From the NCBI RefSeq assembly GCF_001467625.1, contig NZ_LNYB01000016.1, positions 81,275-114,713 on the forward strand: 33,439 bases of DNA. Reading direction: 5' to 3'. Position 1 is the first letter of the stretch; every line of letters starts with the position of its first letter. This document shows, piece by piece, positions 8,567 through 16,634 of this stretch. Under the pieces are notes generated by a model, which saw nothing but the letters and a program-made list of their open reading frames with translations, was not told where the DNA came from and did not search any database. A program made the translations under genes and the position numbers. The DNA is from Legionella feeleii. Its GTDB lineage: Bacteria; Pseudomonadota; Gammaproteobacteria; Legionellales; Legionellaceae.

Positions 8567-9820
8567 ATGCATCACAAAAAATCATTATCATCAATATTAC
8601 CTTTGTTTTTGGTTCTATTTATCGACGGCATGGGTTTGGGCTTACTATTCCCTATTTTAAACACCATCATTATTGAACCTCAAACTGGCTTTTTACCGGC
8701 TGAAACAAGCTTGGGTTTACGTGATTTCTATTATGGCTTAACAATCGGCATTTTTATGATTTGCTGGTTTTTTGGGGCTGCAATATTAGGTGATTTATCC
8801 GACAGCGTAGGCCGAAAAAAATCATTGATGATCTGTTTACTGGGTTCTTTCCTGGGTTACTTTCTTTCTGCAATTGCGATTGTTTTGCAAAATTTCTGGC
8901 TACTCATCCTCGGACGTATCATCGCCGGCTTTACTTCTGGTAGCCAACCAATTGCACAAGCAGCCATTGTTGATGTCAGTTCTGAGGAGCACAAAGCACG
9001 CAACATTGGATTTATTCTGTTAGCCGTATCACTTGGCTTTGTTTTTGGTCCAATTTTCGGTGGTCTGCTATCAGATAATCGCCTGGTATCCTGGTTTGGC
9101 TTCGAAACCCCCATGTATTTTGCTGCTGCTTTATCTTTATTAAATGCTGTTTTGTTGCATCGGTCATTCAACGAAACCTTTACTGAAGCCGGTAATAAGA
9201 TAAAAATTCAGTGGCACTATGCAGTCAATATTTTTATTTCAGCTTTTAAGCATCCCTCTATCTGTAAATATTCTGTTGTATTGCTTATTATGATCTTTGG
9301 TTGGTCCAATTATTTTTCCTTTATTTCTTTATATTTATTGCAAACTTATCATTACTCAGCCATGGAAAATTCCTTTTTTCTCGCGGTAATGGGTCTGGGT
9401 TTCAGTATCGGTTGTGGTTATATTGTTGATTTTTGCACCAAACGTTACTCTTTTGATTGGGTTGTTATCACTGGCCTACTCTTAACAGCGACGCATGTAT
9501 TACTCACGTTGCTATTTAAACAACAATGGGTCGCCTGGGTGGCAGCTCTTTTGATTGGTATGAGTCTATCTGTTGCCTATTCAGTATTGTTGACTATTTT
9601 TTCCAATCAGGTAAATGAGGATGAGCAAGGTTGGGTTATGGGGGTGACGGGTTCTATTATGGCTCTTTGCTTTGGTTTGACATCGATTTTTACCGGACTA
9701 ATTGCCCAAATAGGTGCGGTATTACCAATGACCCTGGCCACTCTTGGTTTAGCAGTGAGTGGTCTCCTCCTCGCTGCATTTCAAACCAAGACGGCAGTCC
9801 CCTCGCATTCACCGTCTTAG
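8567..9820 (+). CDS. MFS transporter, drug:H+ antiporter type (TetA/DHA1-like)
   Basis: A 417-residue inner-membrane protein with about 12 hydrophobic helices. MFS motif A between helices 2 and 3 is clear (GDLSDSVGRKKSL), and the first helix has the acidic FIDGMGLGLLFP pattern common in 12-helix efflux pumps. A longer polar segment near the middle (around NETFTEAGNKIKIQWHY) is the usual break between the two six-helix halves. The substrate cannot be told. It has its own upstream region (8435-8566) and is followed 12 bases later by the VOC gene, so these two are probably one transcript. Confidence 0.85.
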   Translation: MHHKKSLSSILPLFLVLFIDGMGLGLLFPILNTIIIEPQTGFLPAETSLGLRDFYYGLTIGIFMICWFFGAAILGDLSDSVGRKKSLMICLLGSFLGYFLSAIAIVLQNFWLLILGRIIAGFTSGSQPIAQAAIVDVSSEEHKARNIGFILLAVSLGFVFGPIFGGLLSDNRLVSWFGFETPMYFAAALSLLNAVLLHRSFNETFTEAGNKIKIQWHYAVNIFISAFKHPSICKYSVVLLIMIFGWSNYFSFISLYLLQTYHYSAMENSFFLAVMGLGFSIGCGYIVDFCTKRYSFDWVVITGLLLTATHVLLTLLFKQQWVAWVAALLIGMSLSVAYSVLLTIFSNQVNEDEQGWVMGVTGSIMALCFGLTSIFTGLIAQIGAVLPMTLATLGLAVSGLLLAAFQTKTAVPSHSPS

Positions 9821-9832
9821 ACAGGAGCAATT

Positions 9833-10303
9833 TTGGATAAAAAAAATTCTTATTTACCCGTTGGCTACCAGACACTCACAGCTTATTTAATTGTTAAAAA
9901 TGCTGCAAAAGCTATTGAATTTTATAAGAAAGTGTTCAATGCGGTGGAAATAATGCTTATGGAAAACCCTGGCAAAAAGATAGGCCACGCAGAATTATCC
10001 ATCGGTGATGTTAAATTTATGTTGGCTGATGAACATCCTGAAATGAATGCTTACGCGCCAGATAAATATAAGGGTTCACCGGTTGGTATGCATCTTTATG
10101 TTAAAGATGTTGATGCAACTGTAGCACTAGCGGTTAAGCATGGCGCTAAACTGGTTAGAAAAGTGGAAAATCAATTTTACGGTGATCGCAGCGGTACCCT
10201 CGAAGACCCTTTCGGTCATACTTGGTATATCGCTACACACATTGAAGATGTTTCCGAAGAAGAAATGAAAAAGCGCGTAGCCGATTTATTTGCTATAAAA
10301 TAA
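9833..10303 (+). CDS. VOC superfamily protein, PhnB/glyoxalase-like
   Basis: A 156-residue soluble protein of the vicinal oxygen chelate fold: beta-alpha-beta units starting TAYLIVKNAAKAIEFYKKVF, then HAELSIGDVKFMLADEHPE, MHLYVKDVDATV, and the C-terminal EDPFGHTWYIATHIEDVS typical of PhnB-like members. The start is TTG at 9833 because AGGAG (9823-9827) lies 5 bases upstream and no ATG precedes the first strand. It sits 12 bases after the MFS gene. Members of this group include metalloenzymes and drug-binding proteins, so a role in handling the compound moved by the transporter is possible but unproven. Confidence 0.8.
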   Translation: MDKKNSYLPVGYQTLTAYLIVKNAAKAIEFYKKVFNAVEIMLMENPGKKIGHAELSIGDVKFMLADEHPEMNAYAPDKYKGSPVGMHLYVKDVDATVALAVKHGAKLVRKVENQFYGDRSGTLEDPFGHTWYIATHIEDVSEEEMKKRVADLFAIK

Positions 10304-10385
10304 GGCTCTTGATTCTGTATGAGTCAGTGAGTCTTATTGCAAAACTCGCTACTTTCCTAAATACCTTATCACTCAGGAAGAGATT

Positions 10386-11024
10386 ATGCCCACCTTGATA
10401 CGTTTGATAATATTATTATATGTAATGTTTTTTTTATTAACTGCTCAGGCTGAAATTGATCCAAGCAAACTTATTAAGGTGACTAACGATAATAATCCTA
10501 ATTGCGTTGAATATTACAATTATAAAGGTGAGATCTATTGCAGTATTACGGCTCAAGATGTTGCGCCAATGAATCCACAAATAAAAAATTATGAAACACA
10601 GAAAATAACCTTTGATAATCGTCCCTGGAAAGTTGTTTTTGGGAAAAAAACAGAAGAAATAACCGTTGTTGAATATGTGCCCGCTGATGACAATATCGAA
10701 CATTGGCAAGAATTGGTTACCAGTCAATTTATCCCTGGCTTACAAACCAGAATCACCATGAAACAATATATTGATTCCATAATAAACAATTTAAAAGAAT
10801 CTGGATTTAAGCCAATTGTTACTATTATCGAGGAAACACCTGATCAGGCTTTATTTGAGTTTCGTATTGATAACCCAAGTAACATGCAACAGGATGAATT
10901 ACAATTTGTTACCAAAGGTAACGATGGGTTTTATATTTTGCATTATGTGATTAGAAAGGCCGACATGGGTAAGCCCAACAGGAATAAATGGATAGGGTTG
11001 CTAAAGAAAACAAAGCCTAAATAA
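10386..11024 (+). CDS. Exported protein of unknown function
   Basis: A 212-residue protein with a clear signal peptide: short positive N-region, hydrophobic core LIILLYVMFFLLT, cleavage after AQA near residue 22, mature start EIDPSK. A strong AGGAAGAG site precedes the ATG. The mature part has two early cysteines (in NPNCVEYY and IYCSI) that could form a disulfide, then an alpha/beta segment with HWQELVTSQFIPG. This pattern (extracytoplasmic, W-x-E-L-V-T) recalls a group of conserved Legionella periplasmic proteins, but I cannot name a function. It stands alone, with its own 82-base upstream gap. Confidence 0.75.
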   Translation: MPTLIRLIILLYVMFFLLTAQAEIDPSKLIKVTNDNNPNCVEYYNYKGEIYCSITAQDVAPMNPQIKNYETQKITFDNRPWKVVFGKKTEEITVVEYVPADDNIEHWQELVTSQFIPGLQTRITMKQYIDSIINNLKESGFKPIVTIIEETPDQALFEFRIDNPSNMQQDELQFVTKGNDGFYILHYVIRKADMGKPNRNKWIGLLKKTKPK

Positions 11025-11094
11025 GACTGAAACTTTGAGTTGCTTAATGGTCTTAATTTGAACGAAATGGAGTAATGATCAGTGCTTTCCCAGG

Positions 11095-11117
11095 AATGGA
11101 CGTTCAAATCGTCCATT
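11095..11117. terminator. Hairpin between two convergent genes, possible bidirectional terminator
   Basis: AATGGACG (11095-11102) and CGTCCATT (11110-11117) form a perfect 8-bp stem with a 7-base loop, between genes that end at 11024 (plus) and 11139 (minus). There is no strong T-run on either side, so a Rho-independent terminator is possible but not typical. Confidence 0.4.
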
Positions 11118-11138
11118 TAGCAACAATACTGTAGACAG

Positions 11139-11609
11139 TTACAAACTCGGTTGGCAAGTACAGCAGTTAATAACTGCTTCACCACCTCTGATAACACCTT
11201 TAGCTGTTGCAGCAACACCAGCTACTAAAGTAGAGACTGTACGCAAGGCTAATGATACGAGCGACCACAGCGTGTCAAACAAAAGGCTTCCTACAAAACA
11301 ACAGCTGGTTTCTATTCCAGCAAGAAACATATTATTACTCTCTGCAGCATGATTTAGATCCAGAATAGCTAAATTTGCTGCTGTTTCAGCAAGTTTGCCT
11401 ATAGAAAAAACTGCTGAGCCTACAGCCATTGTTAAGTTTACTATTGGTATTAACAGCGTAGATCTTGTCTCTTGCTGCATATCCGACAATGAAGTAAAAG
11501 GCGCGAAAAAACCAGAAAAAGTATTTAAGCGAATCTCTCTTTTTTGATATTGCTCATTTTTTTTGATTTGGTATTGCTTCTCTTTTTTTGGGGTGTCCTG
11601 TTTCTTCAT
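11139..11609 (-). CDS. Small membrane-associated protein, unknown, Legionella-like
   Basis: 156 residues from the ATG at 11609 (MKKQDTPKK), which has an AGG site 7 bases upstream. The frame is open to 11654 but that would start inside the promoter, so the longer version is rejected. The N-terminal 30 residues are highly charged and Lys-rich. The rest alternates polar turns with hydrophobic segments (LLIPIVNLTMAVGSAVFSI; FLAGIETSCCFVGSLLFDTL; TVSTLVAGVAATAKGVI), giving two or three possible membrane-associated helices. It ends in a Cys-rich tail (INCCTCQPSL). No family recognised. It is the only gene here behind a perfect consensus promoter. Confidence 0.7.
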   Translation of the reverse strand: MKKQDTPKKEKQYQIKKNEQYQKREIRLNTFSGFFAPFTSLSDMQQETRSTLLIPIVNLTMAVGSAVFSIGKLAETAANLAILDLNHAAESNNMFLAGIETSCCFVGSLLFDTLWSLVSLALRTVSTLVAGVAATAKGVIRGGEAVINCCTCQPSL

Positions 11610-11639
11610 AAGTAACCTAAATGACAACTTGAAGGCCAC

Positions 11640-11668
11640 ATTATAGCAATCCACCCTCTTTTTGTCAA
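11640..11668 (-). promoter_or_regulatory. Perfect consensus sigma70 promoter
   Basis: Minus-strand TTGACA (11663-11668), exactly 17 bases, TATAAT (11640-11645): 12 of 12 consensus bases with optimal spacing. The predicted start near 11633 gives a leader of about 24 bases to the ATG at 11609. Confidence 0.85.
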
Positions 11669-11683
11669 AATTAATTCACTTTG

Positions 11684-11707
11684 AACACCCAAATGCCTTT
11701 GGATGTT
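11684..11707 (-). terminator. Hairpin just after the formate dehydrogenase stop codon
   Basis: On the minus-strand RNA, AACAUCCAAA and UUUGGGUGUU (bases 11707-11698 and 11693-11684) make a 10-bp stem with one G-U pair and a 4-base loop, 1 base past the stop codon. No U-run follows, so it may mark a 3' end or a Rho-dependent end, and it insulates the consensus promoter just downstream. Confidence 0.45.
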
Positions 11708-11708
11708 A

Positions 11709-12887
11709 TTATAAAATGTCAGGCAAATCCTCTTTAACTGAATAAGAATGGGCCCCCATTCCTACTAATCTGCCATGATCAACTATAAGGTAGTCATTAC
11801 GAATAGGTTGCTTAGCTAACCAACACTCCAGTATTTCACGCGTACCTGCAGCATATCGTGCCTGCGCAGATAAAGATGTCCCGGAGATATGTGGTGTCAT
11901 ACCATGGTGAGCCATTGTCCGCCAAGGATGGTTTTGTGCAGCCGGCTGAGGAAACCAAACATCACCAGCATAACCTGCTAGTTGCCCATGTTCTAGAGCG
12001 TTAACAATTGCATCACGCTCACAAATTTTGCCTCGTGCTGTATTAATAAGATAAGTTCCACGCTTCATCGTACTTATTAACTGCTCATTAAAAAGATGTT
12101 CTGTTTCAGAATGGAGAGGAACGTTAATGGTTACAACATCACAATGCGGTAGCATGGATTGCAGCTCGGAATGATAAATAAGCCCTAATTCCTGCTCGAC
12201 GCTTTCTGGCAAACGATGACGGTCGGTATAGTGTAGCTTGACTTCAAAAGGTTTTAATCGTCGCATTACAGCTAGACCAATACGCCCAGCGCCTAAAGAA
12301 CCAACAACCATTCCTTCAAGATCGTAAGAACGCTCTACACAATCAGCAATATTCCATCCCCCTCGGATAACCCATTGATAGGAAGGAATATAGTTACGTA
12401 CTAAAGACAAAATCATCATAACAACATGTTCTGCAACACTGATACTATTAGAATAAGTAACCTCAGCTATCGTGATGCCTTTTTTAATCGCTGCAGCCAA
12501 ATCTACATGATCGGAGCCAATACCCGCTGTAATAGCTAATTTTAATTTTTTTGCCTTGGCAAGCCGCTCTGCGGTTAAATAGGCTGGCCAAAAAGGTTGT
12601 GAGATAACCACATCTGCATCGGGTAATTCCTGTTCAAAAACCGAGTTATCCCCCTCCTTATCTGATGTTACGACTAACTCATGTCCTTGACGCTCAAGAA
12701 ATTTACGCAAACCCAACTCGCCAGAAACGGAGCCTAAAAGCTCGCCAGGTATAAAATCCATCCCCTCTGGTGTTGGCAGGGTCTGTCCGCCAGGATAAAT
12801 TTTTATTTGAGGAATTTCATCTCGCGCATAACGTTTAGGATAACCATTCACCGGATCCGGATAAAGAACACAAAGAACCTTCGCCAT
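11709..12887 (-). CDS. fdh: NAD-dependent formate dehydrogenase (metal-free, D-2-hydroxyacid dehydrogenase fold)
   Basis: Oxidises formate to CO2 with NAD+. From the ATG at 12887 the protein has 392 residues and lines up with the Pseudomonas sp. 101 enzyme without gaps across the active site. In mature numbering: N146 (YSNSIS), D221 (HYTDRH, NAD rather than NADP), R284 (TARGK), D308 and Q313 (DVWFPQP), H332 (TPHISG). The dinucleotide motif reads GSLGAGRIG. A second ATG six bases upstream is less likely because the GGGAG site is only 3 bases from it but 8-9 from the chosen one. It follows the ligase/CNB/amidotransferase set by 135 bases and is probably a separate unit. The source of formate is not shown; complete histidine breakdown in some bacteria releases it. 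Confidence 0.95.
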   Translation of the reverse strand: MAKVLCVLYPDPVNGYPKRYARDEIPQIKIYPGGQTLPTPEGMDFIPGELLGSVSGELGLRKFLERQGHELVVTSDKEGDNSVFEQELPDADVVISQPFWPAYLTAERLAKAKKLKLAITAGIGSDHVDLAAAIKKGITIAEVTYSNSISVAEHVVMMILSLVRNYIPSYQWVIRGGWNIADCVERSYDLEGMVVGSLGAGRIGLAVMRRLKPFEVKLHYTDRHRLPESVEQELGLIYHSELQSMLPHCDVVTINVPLHSETEHLFNEQLISTMKRGTYLINTARGKICERDAIVNALEHGQLAGYAGDVWFPQPAAQNHPWRTMAHHGMTPHISGTSLSAQARYAAGTREILECWLAKQPIRNDYLIVDHGRLVGMGAHSYSVKEDLPDIL

Positions 12888-13022
12888 AACCATTTCTCCC
12901 TGAAATGCATTTTAAAAGTAATAGTTGAACTGCATAAATAATGGTATTGGAAATAGACAAAATTAACTAGAGTGTTGATTGTTTCTGAAACTAAGTAGCA
13001 CTAACTCATTGTATTCATTGTA

Positions 13023-13943
13023 TTATAAATTAATATCTTGTGAGACGATTTTAATTTCTCCCTGCTCGTGGCGAGCTACAACAAGCGTGTATTCAGGGAC
13101 TTCAAGCCATGTCGTGGTATCTTCAGTTAACGGCTCAGAAGCAATAATAATACTAGATTTTATACTGCCCCCTTTCATTTTATATTCATTGTCATAGAAG
13201 CCATAACTCTCGCCATAGGTATACCATAGAGAGTGGTAGACACCAGAATGGGCAGAAGGCAAAGCGTCTTCTGGTTGCCAACCATAGTCCAATACAAACC
13301 GGGTTGCAGCAATAAATTCACCGTTCGTTATAAAAAGATTCACTGGCGAATTGACTTTTATATTTTTCTTAGAGCGAACACGCTGCAGTATTTTTAAGGT
13401 TTCAATAATGGCTTTTATTATTTCTTCTGTCTTATAGTGGCCATCTAAGGTTGATAATTGTGATAAAAAGATGGCATAAATCCATTCACTATCCGTAGTG
13501 CCATTAATATCTTTTTTATATTCCGGACTAATGTACTCTAACAAATCATAACGCATCGTATTAAAATTACTAAGTGCCCCATTATGCGCCAATGCTACAT
13601 TTGAGCCAGCGTACACAAAGGGATGTACATTTTGATTAGACACAACCTGTTTTTCATGATAAGAAACCCCCCTTAGATGAGCTAGAAGACAATGAGGTGA
13701 AATTTTCGCTGCCAGGTTACGCAGGTTTTCATCATAGAAAGGCAGTTGCGGAGTTTTATAGAGATAGGGTTGTGTCGGATTGTGCGACATGCCATCCCAT
13801 GCAGCCATCCCAAAACCAGCTAGATTCAACAAATGAGACATGTACTTAGGATGATAACTTTGCTTAATAAACGAGTTATCAGGCTTATAAAGCAATTCTT
13901 CAACAACAATTGGTTTGCCAAGATAAGATAATATTCTACACAT
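13023..13943 (-). CDS. Class II glutamine amidotransferase-like protein (Ntn hydrolase; EgtC/YafJ type)
   Basis: 306 residues starting MCRILSYLG: removal of Met would leave Cys as the N-terminal nucleophile typical of class II amidotransferases. Further hallmarks are AHLRGVS (about residues 88-94), ALAHNGALSN (oxyanion region) and TTDSEWIYA. There is no synthase domain, so it acts alone as a hydrolase of a gamma-glutamyl or glutamine amide bond, as EgtC does in ergothioneine synthesis, or as a YafJ-like enzyme of unknown substrate. It follows the CNB protein after 5 bases and is the last gene of the set with the GCS2 ligase. Confidence 0.85.
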   Translation of the reverse strand: MCRILSYLGKPIVVEELLYKPDNSFIKQSYHPKYMSHLLNLAGFGMAAWDGMSHNPTQPYLYKTPQLPFYDENLRNLAAKISPHCLLAHLRGVSYHEKQVVSNQNVHPFVYAGSNVALAHNGALSNFNTMRYDLLEYISPEYKKDINGTTDSEWIYAIFLSQLSTLDGHYKTEEIIKAIIETLKILQRVRSKKNIKVNSPVNLFITNGEFIAATRFVLDYGWQPEDALPSAHSGVYHSLWYTYGESYGFYDNEYKMKGGSIKSSIIIASEPLTEDTTTWLEVPEYTLVVARHEQGEIKIVSQDINL

Positions 13944-13948
13944 ATTTT

Positions 13949-14971
13949 TTACCTGTTATATGTTTCAATATGCAATCTCACATCCAATTTATTAATGGAT
14001 TTTTCCAACGCGGCCAGAGATAGGCAAATCAAATCAAATAATTTATACCAAAGTCGCGGATTATTGTTGCGTATTGCATCCAATTCGGATTCTGATATTT
14101 TGAGCAAGATTGCCTGTTCACAAGTAACAAAAGTTATCGTAAAAGAAGAGTCATTATCGATACAGGCTATGCTGGCAAATAAGGCTCCTGGGCCAATAAC
14201 CGATAGTTTGGCCAGTTTATTATCTTGCATAATACTTGATTGGACCGCTCCCTGTATGACTATATAGCAGGAAGCGTTTTTTTCCCCTACATGAATCAAT
14301 TTGCAATTTTTTGCTGCTTCCAGGAGAATTGCATGTTGAAATAATTCATGCAATTCATCTTTATTAAATGATTTAAACAAGGATTTTTTTTGTAAGCGTT
14401 CCAACATGGATTCGTTGATTGAGGCAACTTGCTTTGGTTGATTAAATGAATCAACTACACGTCCCAAAAAAGATAAACCAGGTATTTCAGATTGCGTAAT
14501 AAGCGTTGTAACTTTGCCATGCATTGCTTTTAAACGAGAACAGATTTGTTTCGTAATTGCATACAATATTTTGTATTTTGTTTCCGGGAAATAGAGAGAT
14601 AACATCTCAAAATGGACAGAATTGATAAATAAACACTGCACATTATTACTTGCGACATAAGAAGTAGGACAAGGTCCTTTCTCAATAAAACTTATCTCAT
14701 TCAAAAAATTACCTGGTTTTAGTACTTCTATATTAGTAATTCCCTGCCCCATTAAGCGCGCAGAAACCACTACATTACCGCTAATAATAATGTAAATTCC
14801 TTCTGCTTTTTTTCCTTGTTGCAGGATTATATCACCTGTAGAAAAACTGTGGATTTGACCATTATTTAATAAAATTTCCAACTCTTGACGATCCAGGTAA
14901 TTGGCTAAGTTGGTCTCTTCTAACTCTGGAAGTTTGGCCATCGTTTCTGGATTATCAATGAGCTTAAACAT
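13949..14971 (-). CDS. Tandem cyclic-nucleotide-binding-domain protein with degenerate pockets
   Basis: 340 residues with two CNB (cupin-like) domains, about 30-150 and 198-320, and no DNA-binding, kinase or other output domain. This resembles the two-domain layout of a PKA regulatory subunit. Domain A reads FSTGDIILQQGKKAEGIYII then SGNVVVS, with the phosphate-binding cassette at 87-106: E92 is kept (NFLNEIS) but the conserved Arg is replaced (PCPTSYVA). In domain B (260-281) both Glu and Arg are lost (GALFASIA...SSFTIT). cAMP binding is therefore doubtful. GGAGGAT precedes the ATG. It lies 36 bases after the ligase gene and 5 bases before the amidotransferase gene, so it may regulate either. 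Confidence 0.8.
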   Translation of the reverse strand: MFKLIDNPETMAKLPELEETNLANYLDRQELEILLNNGQIHSFSTGDIILQQGKKAEGIYIIISGNVVVSARLMGQGITNIEVLKPGNFLNEISFIEKGPCPTSYVASNNVQCLFINSVHFEMLSLYFPETKYKILYAITKQICSRLKAMHGKVTTLITQSEIPGLSFLGRVVDSFNQPKQVASINESMLERLQKKSLFKSFNKDELHELFQHAILLEAAKNCKLIHVGEKNASCYIVIQGAVQSSIMQDNKLAKLSVIGPGALFASIACIDNDSSFTITFVTCEQAILLKISESELDAIRNNNPRLWYKLFDLICLSLAALEKSINKLDVRLHIETYNR

Positions 14972-15007
14972 CCTATCCTCCGATGATCCTTAAATAGTTA
15001 TCTCAAT

Positions 15008-16123
15008 TTATTCAGCCCACATAAGGCATTGCGCTGCTACAACCTTAGGTAAAGAGCCTTCTTGCTTAAAAACCTGTCTTAATAAGGCCGCATCATTGAT
15101 GTTCTTCTCTGCATCATTTACCAACAGAGCAACATAGTCTGAATTTCCTAACTGCAAGGTATAGTTCTCAATTTTTTTAACTGTTTCAATTAAATCATCA
15201 ATAATCAAACTATGTTGCATGGTATAAGGATTAATAAAATCACCTTCAAAACCATAGCGACTAGCCTGAAAACGGTTATGATTATAGAGATAGTATAAAT
15301 CATGGCTAACTTGTATGGGTCTTTCCTCCAGGAGATAAAGACTCAGAGCTTGAATATAAGCAATGATTAAAACTGCTTTTCGAATAGTCAACGGTGTATC
15401 ACAAACACGAATTTCCACTGTGCCAAACTCAGGTTTAGGCCTAATATCCCAATAAAAATCTTTCATACTGGCTATAATTCCCAATTTACGCATTTTATAG
15501 TAGTAGTCGGAAAATTCACGCCAATTTATCAGGTAGGGAATGACGCCACTGAGCGGAAAAGCATTAAAAATTGTCGAGCGTGATGAACAGTAGCCTGTAT
15601 CAATGCCTTGATAAAAGGGCGAAGAAGCACAAATAGCAATAAACTGCGGAACATATCTTGCTAAAGCATGAGTAAGATACAAAGCATCTTCCGCTTGGGT
15701 ACAACCGATATGAATATGCTGACCAAAAACCGTTGACCGTTTGGATAAGTAGCGATATTTTCTCGATAATTTCCTATATCTTATAGTTGGAAATATTTTT
15801 TGCATAGTCCATCTTTGGAAAGGATGCGTTCCACCACCACAAATAGCAATATGCATCTCAGCAGCCTGATCCAGGAGAAATTGTTGTAAGTGGGTTAACT
15901 CCTCTAACATCGCTTGTGGTGAATGATGAATTGAGGAGTTAATTTCAATCATGCTTTGGGTAATTTCTGGTGTTATTCTGGGGCGATGAGGGCTTTCTCT
16001 TAAATTTCTGATTAAATCTTTTGCACGTGAAACCAAGCTATAGGCGTGCGGTGCAACAATCTGAAATTCAAGTTCTACACCAATTGATACAGCAGAGGAT
16101 TTCTTGAAGGGTAATAATCTCAT
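15008..16123 (-). CDS. Carboxylate-amine ligase, glutamate-cysteine ligase 2 family (YbdK/EgtA-like)
   Basis: 371 residues from the ATG at 16123, chosen because GAGGG lies 6 bases upstream; the frame extends to 16147 but those ATGs have no site. Family signs: IGVELEFQI at the N-terminus (the metal-binding Glu pair), EITQSMIEINSS, GGGTHPF, VFGQHIHIG, a central region ending EFGTVEIRVCDTP, and NRFQASRYG near the C-terminus. These proteins form an amide bond between a carboxylate (often glutamate gamma-carboxyl) and an amine at the cost of ATP. Some make gamma-glutamylcysteine, others have unknown substrates. It is first of three minus-strand genes with the CNB protein and the class II amidotransferase. 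Confidence 0.88.
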   Translation of the reverse strand: MRLLPFKKSSAVSIGVELEFQIVAPHAYSLVSRAKDLIRNLRESPHRPRITPEITQSMIEINSSIHHSPQAMLEELTHLQQFLLDQAAEMHIAICGGGTHPFQRWTMQKIFPTIRYRKLSRKYRYLSKRSTVFGQHIHIGCTQAEDALYLTHALARYVPQFIAICASSPFYQGIDTGYCSSRSTIFNAFPLSGVIPYLINWREFSDYYYKMRKLGIIASMKDFYWDIRPKPEFGTVEIRVCDTPLTIRKAVLIIAYIQALSLYLLEERPIQVSHDLYYLYNHNRFQASRYGFEGDFINPYTMQHSLIIDDLIETVKKIENYTLQLGNSDYVALLVNDAEKNINDAALLRQVFKQEGSLPKVVAAQCLMWAE

Positions 16124-16232
16124 AAGGACCCTCATCATCCATGTCATTTATCTATAGTATAAACGGATATCATTGACAGTGCAGGAAAAGGTGACTGATT
16201 ACATAAGAATTTTTTTCGACAACAACTATTCT

Positions 16233-16261
16233 TTGAGAGTTTTTTGAATTACTGCTATCAT
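16233..16261 (+). promoter_or_regulatory. Putative sigma70 promoter of the rsfS-rlmH-mrdA-rodA operon
   Basis: TTGAGA (16233-16238), exactly 17 bases, TATCAT (16256-16261): 5/6 and 5/6 to consensus. The predicted start near 16268 supports the ATG at 16293 for rsfS over a TTG at 16272. Confidence 0.75.
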
Positions 16262-16292
16262 TCTCCCCTTTTTGAAAGAGATTTCAGCTTTT

Positions 16293-16631
16293 ATGTCTGA
16301 GCAACAATTGTTTTTAAAGCAACTGCTTAAATCCTTGGATGATATCCAAGCAATCGATGTGGTAGTTATTGATGTAAAAAACCAGACTTCAGTGACTGAC
16401 TATATGATCATATGCAGCGGCCGTTCTTCCCGGCACGTTAAAGCGATCGCCGAGCTTGTCATAGAACAGATGAAAGCTGCCGGATTACCTTCCTTGAGTC
16501 AAAATGGCCTTGAATCTGGTGAATGGGCCTTGATCGATTTTGGTGATTTTGTTTTACATGTCATGCAGCCTGATAGCCGTGCATTCTATAATCTTGAAGG
16601 GCTTTGGCAAACTACTCCTCCTAGCAAATAA
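16293..16631 (+). CDS. rsfS: Ribosomal silencing factor RsfS
   Basis: A 112-residue protein that binds uL14 on the large subunit and blocks subunit joining when nutrients run out. Family blocks are visible: VVVIDVKNQTSVTDYMIICSG, SSRHVKAIAELV, EWALIDFGDFVLHVM and a C-terminal YNLEGLW. Start chosen at ATG 16293 (MSEQQ); a TTG 21 bases earlier lies only about 4 bases past the predicted transcription start. A loose AAGAG site is 12 bases upstream. rlmH follows after 3 bases, the same order as in many gammaproteobacteria (without nadD here). Confidence 0.94.
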   Translation: MSEQQLFLKQLLKSLDDIQAIDVVVIDVKNQTSVTDYMIICSGRSSRHVKAIAELVIEQMKAAGLPSLSQNGLESGEWALIDFGDFVLHVMQPDSRAFYNLEGLWQTTPPSK

Positions 16632-16634
16632 CGC

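Noticed and set aside
11610-11654. Longer start for the small membrane protein
   Set aside because: It would begin upstream of the predicted transcription start and inside the consensus promoter; the ATG at 11609 has a ribosome site.
16124-16147. Earlier ATGs for the GCS2 ligase
   Set aside because: No ribosome site before them, while GAGGG precedes the ATG at 16123 at good distance.
16272-16292. TTG start for RsfS
   Set aside because: Only about 4 bases after the predicted transcription start and without a ribosome site.
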